The notes beneath the pieces were generated by a model that was not told the origin of the DNA, did no database searches, and was given only the letters and a program-made list of their open reading frames with translations. The position numbers were made by a program, and so were the translations under genes. From contig CM077599.1 of the NCBI GenBank assembly GCA_039654915.1, positions 2,048,501 to 2,112,500 on the forward strand: a DNA stretch of 64,000 nt, read 5' to 3'. Source of the DNA: Aquilaria yunnanensis (taxonomy: Eukaryota; Streptophyta; Magnoliopsida; Malvales; Thymelaeaceae). Below are positions 43,432-55,172 of this stretch, one piece after another (the stretch's first letter is position 1; the number at the start of each line of letters is the position of its first letter).

Positions 43432-46400
43432 TTTGGAAAGCTTTCGATTATAACAGGCAGTTCTATCGCCTCCCAATTGTTCAGCACATCCCGTGGGCCA
43501 CAAGGTTGAACAAGCTCCTCCTCTTCAGGTGAATCGCTGATGATTGCCTGAATAGAAAGACTTTCAAAAGACTTGTTGATGTTGATAGTCAGCTTGCCTT
43601 CATTGTCATTTTTTGGAATGAGACCACCACTCACGAACGTTTCGGTGATTTCAGGGATATCCAGATTTCTTTCCTGGAGAGGATGCCCTGTTAATCGTGC
43701 AATCCTCTTTTCTCTCTTTTCAGCTATTGCCTTCATTTTATCATGTCTTGTCGGTGTGAAGCCTAGGCCGTATTTCCCTTCATTTGTGGTGATTTTCAAT
43801 GGTTCTGTGATTCCTTGTAAATCTTGTCCCAGTCCTAACCCCGGTGAGTATCCTCCTTTTATCATGAGTTTGGCAACCATGCGACTTGTTTTAGAGATGC
43901 TAGGAATGGGTTCTTCTTCATATTCACTAACATAAGCAGCATTGACAATCTCAAAAGACCTGAAGGAGCAATCAGGTACATTTTCATTGACTTCGACATA
44001 TTGAGCATCCGCAGGTCTTGATAGCAAGATGTCTTCTTCAGCGAAGACCGTGATTATCTTTCCTTCAATAATGAATTTCATTTTCTGGTGTAATGAAGAA
44101 GGAATTGCTCCGGCCATATGGATCCATGGTCTTCCCAGCAGGCAGGTATAAGATGGACAAATATCCATGACTTGGAATGTGATGTGGAAAAGACAGGGAC
44201 CAATCCCTATTGGTAGCTCTATTTCTCCAACAACATCTCTCTTCGTTCCGTCAAATGCTCGAACAACAATATGACTGTTGTTGAGGTATGATGGGTCTAA
44301 ACCAATCTTATGTAAGGTTTCGAGTGGCATTACATTTAGAGCTGACCCATTGTCGATAAGAACTCTGGCCATAATCCGATCTTTGTATTTAATCGAAATA
44401 TGCAGAGCCTTAGAGTGACCTCTTCCTTCTGCTGGTATCTCATCGTCAGTGAATGTGATGAGATTTTGTGCCGTGATGTTGTTGACAAGGTGGTCAAAGT
44501 TGTTCACGGAGATATCTTGTTCAACATAAGCCTTATTCAGGACTTTGAGAAGAGCTTCTCGATGGGCATCAGAACTTAAGAGTAATGAAAGTATGGAGAT
44601 CTTTGCTGGCAGACGGTTCAACTGCTCCACGATACTATATTCACTTTGCTTTATGAGTTTGAGAAACTCAGTAGCTTGTTCATCTGTTACTGCTCGAGGC
44701 ATCTCTTGCTCTTTAGATGTGTTAATAGGTCCATTTGCTGGATCCGTAACATTCTTCTCTTGTTGGAGCTTGTTCATTTGCTCGGGAGAATAACACCGAC
44801 CGCTTCTAGTCATGCCCCCAACTTCTAACGGAGTTGATGTGATGTTAGAAGTATAGCCATAGTTCCATGGAACAGTTTTATCTGATTTGTACGGGAATGG
44901 CTTTGGAACTTGAATTCTTAAAGGCTTGAGAGCAGATTTTGAGATTGGAATGACTAGTGGTCTTGGCATGATATTGACTTCTTGTTCTTTAATTATCACA
45001 TTCACGTCATCCTCTTTATCTGACATAAAAACGATGATTTGGGAGGAGTCCATGAGACTTTGTAGACTTTTACGGAATTCTGGGCATTCTTGGATAGAAT
45101 GACTCTTACTGTTATGAAAGTTGCACCACTCCTCATCCTTGACTTCTTTATTTCCAGAAGACTTTCCTATGATAATCCCTTCTTTCACAAGGCATGAATA
45201 TACATGCTTAAGAGGGGTTATGATATCATTGACTGTTTTCTTCATCGGCCAGTATTCTTCCATCATATTGACTGGTTTGGCTTGATGAGGAGGCAATGGA
45301 TTATGAGTGACGTTTGGTTCATCGGAAAAGTCCAACCACTTTGACTCAATTAATTGTTGGACTATACGCTTCAATGCTATGCAATTTTCCAGTCCGTGGC
45401 CCACGGTACCATCATGATATGGGCAATTTATGTTAGGGTCATACCATCTTGGATACGGGGGTTCCAATGGCCTTGTAGGGATTGGGCGAATAAGTTGACT
45501 TTCGATGAGTTTTGGATACAGCTCAGTGTAAGTCATGGGAATTGGTGCGAAGATTTCTCTTGGTCTTGGTGCAGGTACTGGAGGAGTTGGAACAGGTGGC
45601 CGTAACTGATTAGGTCTGTTGGGAGGATAATTGTTGGGTCTATTGGGAAGATAATCATTGGGCCTATTGGGAGGATAATCATTGGGCCTATTGGTAGGAT
45701 AATAATTGGGCTTATTGGCAGAATAGGATAGGCGAGGTCCGGTGGCCACAGTGCCCACGAAGGGAATCCCTCTTCCTCTTCCTATTTGTTGTATTTCTTC
45801 ATCTTTTCTTCTGGAAGGTCCTCCTCTTTTCATAGGATCGCTAAAGGATTCAGTAATCTTCCCAGTCCTGATACCATGCTCGATCCTTTCTCCAGACATT
45901 ACTACGTCGGAGAAGTTAGTTGCCGCATTGCCAATAAGTTTGTCATAATATGGGTATTTCAGTGTCTGGACAAATAAAGTGACCATTTCTCTTTCTGTCA
46001 TGGGTGGCTGAACCTGTGCAGCTAAGTCCCTCCACCGCTGCGCATATTCCTTGAAAGTTTCTGGCTTTTTCTTCTCCATGTTTTGGAGAGTTTGGCGATC
46101 CGGAGCCAAGTCCATAACGTGTTTATAGTTGCCGATGAAGGCCTGAGCAAGGTCATTCCAAGTTTTTATGTTCCTTGGACCTTGGCTTAGATACCACTGT
46201 AATGCTGATTTTGTGAGACTTTCCTGAAAAAGTGCGATCCACACCTTTTCATCTTTTGTGAGTGGTTGTAGTCTCCTTAGGAACAATGTGATGTGAGTGA
46301 TGGGATCACTCGTTCCATCGTATTTCACGAAATCTGGCACCTTAAAATCTGAAGGGATTACGACATCTGGCACTAAGCAGAGGTCATCTACCGAGAGAGA

Positions 46401-46739
46401 TCCGAATATAGTGCCTCCTTCAATGGCTCGCAGTCGCTTTTCTATTGTTTCGAGTTTTTGAGATTCTGCTTCTTCTTTTGGTAATGTCTTCTTCTCTTCC
46501 TGTACAGTGTCTTGTTTCAGGTGAACACTAGCAGACGGTCCTGATTCTTGAAACAGGTTTTCTTGGACTGAGACTCGTTGCGGGGTGAATCCCGGGGGAT
46601 AAGTGGGATCTTGCACTTCTTTGATGGGGACTTGAGTTGCTTTCCCTTTGATTAATTCCATCAATTGTCTCATCTGTTCTGACATACTTTCAATCTTGGA
46701 CTCCATCTCCATGAGACGTCCTTCAGCTTGTTCTGCCAT
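43428..46739 (-). CDS. Gag-protease polyprotein
   Basis: 1103 codons. N-terminal coiled-coil-like segment (about 1-35), retrotransposon Gag domain (about 130-290; WYLSQGPRNIKTW, FKEYAQRWRDLA), a Pro/Asn-rich RPNDYPPN repeat (about 344-378), two Cys/His clusters (C439-X2-H-X5-H-X4-C453 and C539-X2-H-X4-H-X4-C552) and an aspartic protease with VLIDNGSALNV (Asp796). A G-patch-like glycine-rich segment (about 950-1000; GYSPGLGLGQ...GLGF) follows the protease. It forms the particle and cleaves the polyprotein. The stop is followed directly by the predicted intron donor, so unspliced RNA gives Gag-Pro and spliced RNA would give Gag-Pro-Pol. Confidence 0.95.
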   Translation of the reverse strand: MAEQAEGRLMEMESKIESMSEQMRQLMELIKGKATQVPIKEVQDPTYPPGFTPQRVSVQENLFQESGPSASVHLKQDTVQEEKKTLPKEEAESQKLETIEKRLRAIEGGTIFGSLSVDDLCLVPDVVIPSDFKVPDFVKYDGTSDPITHITLFLRRLQPLTKDEKVWIALFQESLTKSALQWYLSQGPRNIKTWNDLAQAFIGNYKHVMDLAPDRQTLQNMEKKKPETFKEYAQRWRDLAAQVQPPMTEREMVTLFVQTLKYPYYDKLIGNAATNFSDVVMSGERIEHGIRTGKITESFSDPMKRGGPSRRKDEEIQQIGRGRGIPFVGTVATGPRLSYSANKPNYYPTNRPNDYPPNRPNDYLPNRPNNYPPNRPNQLRPPVPTPPVPAPRPREIFAPIPMTYTELYPKLIESQLIRPIPTRPLEPPYPRWYDPNINCPYHDGTVGHGLENCIALKRIVQQLIESKWLDFSDEPNVTHNPLPPHQAKPVNMMEEYWPMKKTVNDIITPLKHVYSCLVKEGIIIGKSSGNKEVKDEEWCNFHNSKSHSIQECPEFRKSLQSLMDSSQIIVFMSDKEDDVNVIIKEQEVNIMPRPLVIPISKSALKPLRIQVPKPFPYKSDKTVPWNYGYTSNITSTPLEVGGMTRSGRCYSPEQMNKLQQEKNVTDPANGPINTSKEQEMPRAVTDEQATEFLKLIKQSEYSIVEQLNRLPAKISILSLLLSSDAHREALLKVLNKAYVEQDISVNNFDHLVNNITAQNLITFTDDEIPAEGRGHSKALHISIKYKDRIMARVLIDNGSALNVMPLETLHKIGLDPSYLNNSHIVVRAFDGTKRDVVGEIELPIGIGPCLFHITFQVMDICPSYTCLLGRPWIHMAGAIPSSLHQKMKFIIEGKIITVFAEEDILLSRPADAQYVEVNENVPDCSFRSFEIVNAAYVSEYEEEPIPSISKTSRMVAKLMIKGGYSPGLGLGQDLQGITEPLKITTNEGKYGLGFTPTRHDKMKAIAEKREKRIARLTGHPLQERNLDIPEITETFVSGGLIPKNDNEGKLTININKSFESLSIQAIISDSPEEEELVQPCGPRDVLNNWEAIELPVIIESFPK

Positions 46740-46927
46740 TAATCTTGTTTGGAGTCGAGTTGAATATCGGTGTTGAGGTCCAATTTTACCCTTTTAAAGG
46801 AATATTTATTTTATTAGATTCTATGTGTGTATGATTGATGTGATGGATGCATGCATGAATATTGTAAATACTTGGTGAAAGAAGAACTATAATGGAATTT
46901 CTCAATTACATTCAGCAAAAGGTTTGT
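46740..46927 (-). other. Spacer between ORF1 and Gag
   Basis: 188 bp separate the ORF1 stop from the Gag ATG, in a different frame. How ribosomes reach Gag (splicing, re-initiation) is not evident. Confidence 0.4.
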
Positions 46928-48622
46928 TTAAAAGAAACGACCCAAAGTACAATACTGCTTTCTGGCCTTAGATATGAACTCCATCATTCTTTGAACATTT
47001 ACTGATGGAGTAGGACAGCTCAGTTCTTCTAACTCCTTGGCTTCTTCGCCCATTAGTTGGGCTTGTTCTGTAACTTTTCTGACTTCTACCAAAAATGTTT
47101 GCAATTGATCTTGAGAAAATCTGTATTGATCTTCCCAGTATCTGACTCTCATCTCTTTTTGATCGGTTTCATCAACCAATTGGGAGATGACTTGTTTTTG
47201 GTATTCAACTTTCTCTTCGAGGAGTTGTGTTTTGTGACCGAGCTGTTGCATGTCAAGGAGCATCCTCTTGTTCTTCTCCTTTTCTTCCTCTAGTTCTTTC
47301 TCCAACTCTCTTTTCGCCAATTTTCTGATGACCTCTTCAGATAGAACTATTCCTTCCTTCCGGTTATTTCTCCATTCATAATAAGCAGTGGGAGAAATAA
47401 TAGGCCCCGACTTCAATATGAAAATTCTTTTCCACGCAACTGAAATACCCATTGCGAGCTTATTTGAATTTGGATCTTCGTGTGAAAATTCCAACTTACT
47501 CAGATTATGCGTCATGGGTATAAATTGCATGGACCCAAATTGTTTTCGTACTTGAGCTGGGGCATAACTTGTTCCTCCCCATATACCTAAGAGAGGAACC
47601 CACGGGCAATTGCCGCATCGGTAGACAACGCGGGTGGAGGTAGACCAGGGGGCTCTCCATTCAATTTGGAATTCGGTGATGTTCTTGAAATAATCAACCC
47701 ATGCTTCCTTACTGTCGTGATGAATGGTTTCACTTTTCAAAAAGGCTTCGATTGGGATGAAGTCCTTTGAAAAGCGATTTCCAAAATGTTGCTTCTCACA
47801 AGGAAGGTGGCTTTTGATCCAAATGTTGAGGAGATGTGAACATCCTATGAATTTGCCCCCTCTTTGGCGACAAAAGTTTAATGCCCTGATAGTTTCACAT
47901 AATATTACTGAGGTCGGATTTATTTGAGCATTGCAGATTTGCTCAAATAGTGTAATGATGTCTCCTTCAATGAATCCGACGATTCTTGGGAAGACTACCA
48001 GGCCATATATCGCCAAGGCGAAAAGCTTGCGTCGTTGATTTTTCTGAGGGAGAACGTGACTTAATTGTTTTAAGTCGATCCAACTGATAAATTTTCGAGA
48101 TCCTTTTGTTGCAAACTTGGTTTGAAGACTGGAAGCTGGCATATCCAATAATTTTGCTAGGGCTCGATGAGGCTCCGTTCTTCTATCATGTTGATAAGTC
48201 TCGATTGGATAGTCGGAGGACCAACCCAAGAGGCTGTTGTATTCTTCAATGGTTGGAACCAGATCCATCTTATCGAAAGAAAAGCATCGATAAAATGGAT
48301 CCCAAAATTGTATTAGAGCCCGGACAAGTGATGCATCAACGGTAACCTTTAGTAGGCAAGTGATGTGACCATATTTTGCCGTAAAAGCTTCCCGATCAGT
48401 AGAATTCCAACTATTCCAGACTTGCAACAATTCCGTGGTGTCGTTCTGATTTATCCGAACCGATACCTGGTCCTTAAGCTGTACGTGAGAATGGGATGTC
48501 AGAGCATCTCCGTGAAGCTTTTGAGCCGTTTCGGAATATTCCATAGCTTCAGGCTGAGTTTCGATTACCGTGTCATTCCATGATCCAGTAACAGCCGTGG
48601 GAAGATAATCGAGAATATCCAT
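46928..48622 (-). CDS. ORF1 of the Ogre-type element (plant-specific protein)
   Basis: 564 codons, intact, between the primer site and gag. Conserved-looking stretches: FWDPFYRCFSFDKMDLVPT and EEYNSLLGW (about 110-130), RKLFALAIYGLVVFPR, EGDIITLFEQI and WGTSYAPAQVRKQFG (the last read with one Gly more in the text). A long charged coiled coil follows near the C-terminus (about 430-540; LEKELEEEKEKNKRM). Known: Ogre/Tat elements carry an extra ORF upstream of gag. This one looks like what I believe is the DUF7745 family (plant-mobile-domain-like). Its function is unknown; a role in RNA or particle handling is a guess. The start at 48622 is the first Met of the open frame. Confidence 0.9.
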   Translation of the reverse strand: MDILDYLPTAVTGSWNDTVIETQPEAMEYSETAQKLHGDALTSHSHVQLKDQVSVRINQNDTTELLQVWNSWNSTDREAFTAKYGHITCLLKVTVDASLVRALIQFWDPFYRCFSFDKMDLVPTIEEYNSLLGWSSDYPIETYQHDRRTEPHRALAKLLDMPASSLQTKFATKGSRKFISWIDLKQLSHVLPQKNQRRKLFALAIYGLVVFPRIVGFIEGDIITLFEQICNAQINPTSVILCETIRALNFCRQRGGKFIGCSHLLNIWIKSHLPCEKQHFGNRFSKDFIPIEAFLKSETIHHDSKEAWVDYFKNITEFQIEWRAPWSTSTRVVYRCGNCPWVPLLGIWGGTSYAPAQVRKQFGSMQFIPMTHNLSKLEFSHEDPNSNKLAMGISVAWKRIFILKSGPIISPTAYYEWRNNRKEGIVLSEEVIRKLAKRELEKELEEEKEKNKRMLLDMQQLGHKTQLLEEKVEYQKQVISQLVDETDQKEMRVRYWEDQYRFSQDQLQTFLVEVRKVTEQAQLMGEEAKELEELSCPTPSVNVQRMMEFISKARKQYCTLGRFF

Positions 48623-49226
48623 GATAATAGTTCTTTCACCAAATACTTATCTTTAATGATGAAATGTATATGCCGGAAAAATAAGGAAAAATAGAGTTAG
48701 TAAAAAAAATAACACATAGGATCATACAAACATATAGATAAAACAAAACCTATGGAAATGGGAACCGAGGCATGGGAAATTCTTAATGGCTGGTTCTAAG
48801 GTGGAGTAAGGAATTCTACATGCAGAAGGTGGTTTATCAAAAAGGCAAGGGATAGTTCCCGAATCCCGTCACTGAATCATAGTGACGGCCCGATTCCTTA
48901 CCCTCTAGGGTTAATGTAAGGAATGGATTAATTCGAGTCGTAGCTTTTCGTGGGCCCATGCAGAGACTAACCGTCTCAGAAGGCAATACACTACTTCGCT
49001 ACTTTGAAACCGGTGAAGGCTTGGAGACCGTGGCCTCACAAGGACAGCAACACCAATTCCGCTTAGAAAGAATCGTGTTTGATTTAAGGAAGCTCGGGTA
49101 TAGAGCTTCATTTTGTGAATGCATTATGCATGTTTACTTAAATAAATATAATATATAAATCCACATAATAGTAAAGCAAAGTAAATAAAAACAAATCAAC
49201 TTTAGGCTCGACTCACTAACGTCATC
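48623..49226 (-). other. Leader between the primer site and ORF1
   Basis: About 600 bp without a convincing ORF. It would hold packaging and dimerisation signals. Nothing specific recognised. Confidence 0.45.
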
Positions 49227-49244
49227 TCCCCAGTGGAGTCGCCA
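49227..49244 (-). other. tRNA-Arg primer binding site
   Basis: Minus strand TGGCGACTCCACTGGGGA, three bases after the 5' LTR end (49248). It is complementary to the 3' end expected for a plant tRNA-Arg, the usual primer of Ogre/Tat elements. Confidence 0.85.
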
Positions 49245-49247
49245 GGC

Positions 49248-52200
49248 TGTGGCAACGTCGGGTTTTCTGGAGTCGCCACCAATCGGTTTTCGCTCAGGTC
49301 GATTGGATACCTTAAAATATGGTCTGCGAGAGTTCGGGGATCGGGAGTACGGTTACGCTAAAACAATATTGTTATAGCGCCCAAAATTGGCACCTTAGTT
49401 GATTTTAATTTTGTTTTACTTTGCTTTAAAAAAATTCAGTTAATTTTCAAACTAGAAATTTTAACTGAATTAGTTGAATGCGGATTTTTGGAAATTAATT
49501 TGTATAGAATTTTATACTTCCGAACCATGGACTCTGCCGAGTCATTTGGACACGGAAGATTTTGATTCCGAACCATGGACTCTGCCGAGTCATTTGGACA
49601 CGGAAGATTTTGATTCCGAACCATGGACTCTGCCGAGTCATTTGGACACGGAAGATTTTGATTCCGAACCATGGACTCTGCCGAGTCATTTGGACACGGA
49701 ATTTGGTGAAATTTTAAACAATTTTATCCATATTGTAAAAATATGGATTTTTATCTGTTTATTTAATTTGTTTATTTTAAAAAGTTTGATATTTTCCAAA
49801 CCGTAGATCCTACCGGATCATCCGGATATGGAAATTGATTTATCGTAATTATTTAATTCTTATTATTATGAAATTAATTTTTAAATGGTAATTCTTTTTG
49901 TTTATGAATGATTTTTAATACTAACTAAAAAATTTATCTTTATATTTTTTACTTTTTTTTTACTTTCTTTCTTTTTCTTCTTTTTTTACTTATTTTTACT
50001 TCTTTTTTAATTTCTTTTAATTTCTTTTCTTTTCTTTCTTTTTTATTCTTTTCTTTCTTTCTTTGCTTTTTCTTTTTCTTTCTTTTATCTTTCTTTTCTT
50101 TTTCTTATATTTCCTTTTTTTCTTTATCTTATCTTTCTTTTATTTTTCTTTCTTATCTTTCTTTTATTTTTCTTGTCTTTTCTTTCTTTCTTTTCTTATC
50201 TTATCTTTTCTTTTATATTTTTTTTATCTTTCTTTTCTTTCTTATCTTTCTTTTATTTTTGTTTCTTATCTTTCTTTTATTTTTCTTATCTTTCTTTTTT
50301 TTCTTGTTTACTTTTTTTGTTTTTCTTGTTTAATGAAAGATATTTATTATTTTAAAGGATTACTCAATTTATAAAAGAATTAAAAAAAATAATAATTAAT
50401 TTTTATTTAATAAGAAGTTAATTTAAAAGAATTAAAGAGTTTAAAAATAAAAATTTTGATCATGGTACGGGGCGTTGTTACTCAGCCAGACCCTCTTCAC
50501 CAGGTGAAGCAGCTCAAAAGCGGGCACGAGACAGTTTCCAGCCAATATACCATGAACTAAAAAAAATTTTTATTTTTATTTTTATTTTTTATTATTTTTT
50601 TATTATTATTTTTTTTTTATTAAGAGAATCAAAAATTTTAAACAAAAGAAGAAAAGTTTTGATATTTATTTAATTTATTTTTGGAATAAAAGATTATTTA
50701 ACCGAAAACTTATATGTATTTTAAAACAAAAGTCTTGATATTTTTATTTTTATATTCTTCTTTGTTTGATGAAAGATTTTTTTTTAATTTTAATTTATAT
50801 TTCTGAAAATATATCTAATCAATAAGTCAAAAATATTTAAGAGAAAATTCAATTATTTTTGTTTTATTTTGTATTATTTTGAAATTATTTGATTAAGATT
50901 TTTATAAAGGAAACAAAAAGTTATATCTTTTAATAAGTAAAATATTACTGAATAAAATATTAACCCAAAATTTTTATTCTTTTCATTCTTTTTATTAATA
51001 AAGAAAACTAAAAAAAAAAATTATATTTTTAAAAGAAATAAATAAAATATTATTGAAAAATATTAACTCAAAAATTTTACGCTTTTTATTCTTTTTAATA
51101 AAGAAAACTAAAAAAAATTATATATTAATAGATAATTAATATATTAGTCTAAAGTTTTTTTTTTATTTTTTATAAAGAAAAAAAAATTTATTTATATATT
51201 TTATTTTAAAAATATTTCCGAGCCATGGATCCTGGCGGATCATTTGGTCATGGAGTTTTAATTAAATTTTTTTATTTCATTAATTATTAATTTTAAAGAT
51301 GTATTAAAAGAATGGTTTTATGTTTATTTATTTATTTATTTTATTTTTGAATTATTTCATTATGTTTGTTTATTAAAAGGAATAAAAACTTTGTTTCAAA
51401 ATAAAAAAAAGTAATTTTTATTAGCCTTTAGAAAATTATTCACATAAAATTCCCTTTTTTATCTTTTAATCATAAAAAAAATTCAATTAATAAAGTGGGG
51501 CTTTTTGGCCATCCACTTTAATAACACAATAATAATAAAAGTTAGCACAATTAATATAGTTAGATTAGTTGGATTAGTTAGTTAATAACAATAAAAAAGG
51601 TTAGTAAAAGTTAGATTAAATTAATTAACAACAATAATAAAAATTAGCCAAGTTTAATTAAATTAATGGTTAACAACAATAATAAAAAGTTAGTCAAGTT
51701 AATTAAGTTAATTAATTACAACAAAAATAAAAGTTAGACAATTTAATTAATTTAATTAATTAACAACAATAATAAAAGTTAGCCAAGTTTAATTAAGTTA
51801 ATTAATTAACAACAATAAATAAAAATTAACCAAGTTTAATTAAGTTAATTAATTAACAACAATAAAAGTTAGCCAAGTTTAATTAAGTTAATTAATTAAC
51901 AACAATAAATAAAAATTAGCCAAGTTTAATTAAGTTAATTAATTAACAACAATAAATAAAAATTAGCCAAGTTTAATTAAGTTAATTAATTAACAACAAT
52001 AAATAAAAGTTAGCCAAGTTTAATTAAGTTAATTAATTACAACAAAAATAAAAGTTAGCCAAGTTTAATTAAGTTAATTAATTACAACAAAAATAAAAGT
52101 TAGACAATTTAATTAATTATTAACAACAATAATAATAAAGGTTAGTAAAAATTAGCAAGTTAGTTGTTAGTTGCTAATAACAAAAAAAAAAAAGGTTAGT

Positions 52201-53244
52201 AATAATAACAATAATAAACAAATAAATAAACAAGTAAAAAAAATAAATGAGTTAGTTAATTAATTTTCTGCAAAGACAAAATAAAAAGGTTAGTGACCTA
52301 ATAGAAAGAAATTGAAAAGATGATGGGTGAAACAAGGGTTTACCCTTTTAGTTTTGAATTTTGAATCTCAGGAAATGAGAATGACGACGGCGCGAGGGGG
52401 GGAAGGGAAGGGGCAGCTGGCGGCACGGCCAGGGGCAGGGGGCGACGGCGTGGGGCACGGGGGGGGGGGGGGGCCGGCGGTGGGCAGGGGCGACGCGGCG
52501 GCGGGCAGGGGTGGCGCCGGGCAGGGGCGGCGGCGGCGGGCGGCGAGGGGCACGGCGGAGAGAGAGAGAGAGAGAGAGAGAGGGAACAGCAGTGAAAAAA
52601 AATTTGGCTTTCTGGGGAAGAAGGGAAGAGGTCTGGGGCTAAGGGCTGTAATTTTCTCTTTTTTTTGAAACGGAGCTCTAAGTTTTTTTTCTATTTTTTT
52701 ATGTGTTCAGCACAAAATTTGGGGGGCTATTTATAGAGGAAGTTTAGCTGAACTGTTGATGGATAAATTAATAAAAAAATCCAAACTTATCTCTTAAATT
52801 GGTAAAATGACAGTTTTAGTCCTTTACGTCTCTCAGCCTCTGGATAAGTTCCTGAAGCTTCTGATTTTGACAATTTTGTCGTTTTCTGTCAATTTGAGCC
52901 AAAAACGTCGGCAGGCTCAAAATTTTATGTGACAAACTGCCAAATGCTCCTGGAACTTTCAGAATTTGTCAATTTTACCTGAAACTTCTTAATTTTGTCA
53001 TTTTTACCTCAAACTTTTAAATTTTGTCATTTTTATGGAGTTTTCTTTTTTTTCTTTCAAACATACATATATACACACATATATCAAATCTTCACAAAAC
53101 AAAACAAAAAAAAAATATATATATATTTTAAACTAATTAAAAAAAATTTAGTAATAATAATAACAATAATAATAATAATACATTTTTTTAATTTAATTTT
53201 TTTTTAAAATTATTTTAATGGCCGGACGAAATTGGGTGTCAACA
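49248..53244 (-). repeat. 5' LTR of the Ogre-type element
   Basis: A 3997-bp LTR, almost identical to 26700-30697. Differences I saw: positions equivalent to 27054, 29433, 29820 and 29833 (single substitutions) plus lengths of a G run and an A/TA run. A TATA box lies at 52727-52736 (minus CTATAAATAG). It drives the full element transcript toward lower coordinates. A shorter second primer-site-like TGGCGACTCCA lies near its end (49268-49278). Confidence 0.95.
52727..52736 (-). promoter_or_regulatory. LTR TATA box driving the Ogre-type element
   Basis: Minus strand CTATAAATAG about 510 bp inside the 5' LTR. Transcription start expected near 52700, giving an R-U5 leader of about 3.4 kb. Confidence 0.65.
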
Positions 53245-53249
53245 CATAG

Positions 53250-55172
53250 GATTGCAATATCTTTTTATCTAGATCGCAATCTTAATAGTCTTAACTCATA
53301 CTCCATCTGCCTAATAATCACTTGAATAAAATTTTTGTAGAAATTGATTCATATAAGTTTTTCCATAAGCAACCTAAACAAGAAAATTATGAAAAAATTA
53401 AGTTCTTTTAAAAAATATTTTAAAATACCTTTTAGGCTTCTTAAATTATAGAGTCTCTATTATTAGTATACAAGTTAAGTGAAAAATCAATAAAACTAAT
53501 AATAATGCCTTAAAATAACTCATTATTTAGACCTTAGTTTGGTCCGACATATTAAGTGATGTCACTAGTGTGTCGGGCTGATATATTTTGCCGGAATTTG
53601 ACTTGGGCTTAATATGATATGAATATCAAACCAAGGTTAGTTCTTGATTCTTTAATTTAGATTTTGGATTGATAATTCTACTATAATAAAGATCATATAA
53701 ATACGTTTATGTTTATATAAATATAATGCTTAAAGAATTAGAAATCATATCATCGCTCTTATAAACAATTTTCATATATAGTTGTCAAAGACTGGTATAA
53801 ATATCATATCTTTCATCCACGAATACTAAATATTCGATTATATATATTCAGCAAATGAACAAAAGTACATTAAAGTAAATTGAAATCGGGTGACATTAAA
53901 ACCGTAATGTACCTAAGAATTTTCGTAAAATAATTAGTTAATGAAAATCCAATAGATAGAAGTGCAAGATTTACCAAAGTTTGGATCAAATCCCAAATAT
54001 ATAAATGTAGCTGTCGTAATTCCTTTCTGCAAGATCAGAATTGGCTAGGGGCAAAAAACGATTTCTAGAATCCATAATAATTAGATGCAATAATTCCTCC
54101 AACTTTATGTCCTTGTTTGTGTAAGGGCTTCAAATTTTATATTAAGTACTAGTATGTTTTTGTTTTCTTTATTAATAAGTTGCTAACAGAATTTTTTTAT
54201 CACAGCTTGGGGGTTCTCGGGATTTTGTCAGCCAAAAAGCCACATGCAAAGCCGATTCCCGGATTATTAGAAGTCCTCTCATCAAACTCTGCAATCAAAC
54301 TGAAAAATATGGTCCCCTCTGGTACAAGGAAAAAATAAACTTATCACTAATAAATTAATAGAATATACATGTATTATTACAAAGGCCATATTTTTCCGAG
54401 GGGCCGGGCATGAAATGCCCGTTTCAGATTTCAGCCTCGTGTGATAAGATTTCCTATTATTTTATGCTGGAGACACAGTCGCTTTCATGTACCCCTTATT
54501 CTATAGTTTTTCTAAAGTCCACAACATTGCAAGGAAAACAATAGGCAGCCCCTCTTTCAAAGTGTGAAAAGGAAAAAATATTTATATATATTTTCAATCT
54601 GTTTACTTTGTCAGATGAATGTGCTTAAGATGAGGGCAAAAGAGAGAGTGGAAAATTTAACCCCCCAAAAGAACAGATTGGTGCTTTAAAAAAAAAAAAA
54701 GAAAAAATAACGTCATGCAGAGAAATTCTCAATTGAATTATTATATGAGAAAATATGTATATTGAAGTCAGATTTCGCGAACCAAATATTATAAACGTGA
54801 GCTTGTATATGCCTGTTTATATGTATATCATGAGTAGACAAACCATTGGACCGGAGTGCTGGTGCATATATATAAATCTACGAATATATATATATATATA
54901 TATTAATGGTACTAAATCTGCACACAATCTGATCCAGCGATGCAATAATCAGTAGGGCGTGGAAAGAGCTTTAAAAGGGGAATTTGGGAGACGGCTAGCT
55001 AGTTTCTGGGTAGCTGCTTCTGTAAATCGTGTCTAGCAAGAGTTCAAAGAGAAGATGACAAAAGTTAATTACCATCTCTTTGACTAGCTAGTACCGTTCT
55101 TGGCTGGGAAAAATCACGGGGCCGGCGAGGAGAGAGATTTTTGGTTTAGAAATTAAATAGTATATAGCTAGT
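53250..55172 (+). other. Upstream region of the TIE/SPEAR gene
   Basis: The left part is the right flank of the retrotransposon insertion. The right part is the presumed promoter and leader of the gene at 55173. A 10-codon upstream ORF (ATG 55055 to TAG 55087) lies in the probable leader. A CTTTAAAAGG at about 54968 is a weak TATA candidate. (AT)n microsatellite at about 54884-54902. No other gene seen. Confidence 0.5.

Larger units (their letters stand above)
26700..53244 (-). mobile_element. 26.5-kb Tat/Ogre-type Ty3/gypsy retrotransposon with cargo genes
   Basis: Seen: LTRs at 26700-30697 and 49248-53244 (3998 and 3997 bp) that differ at only about four substitutions I could find plus run-length changes. 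The 5-bp duplication CATAG is perfect (26695-26699, 53245-53249). Read on the minus strand, the order is 5' LTR, tRNA-Arg primer site, ORF1, Gag-protease, intron, Pol, four Cys-rich protein genes, LOG gene, satellite, polypurine tract, 3' LTR. Known: large size, multi-kb LTRs, an extra ORF before gag, an intron between pro and RT, a second RNase H and a tRNA-Arg primer site define the Ogre/Tat lineage. Inference: very recent insertion, possibly still mobile because all coding frames are open. Unusual: about 9 kb of cargo between pol and the 3' LTR, including an enzyme of plant hormone metabolism. Confidence 0.96.
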
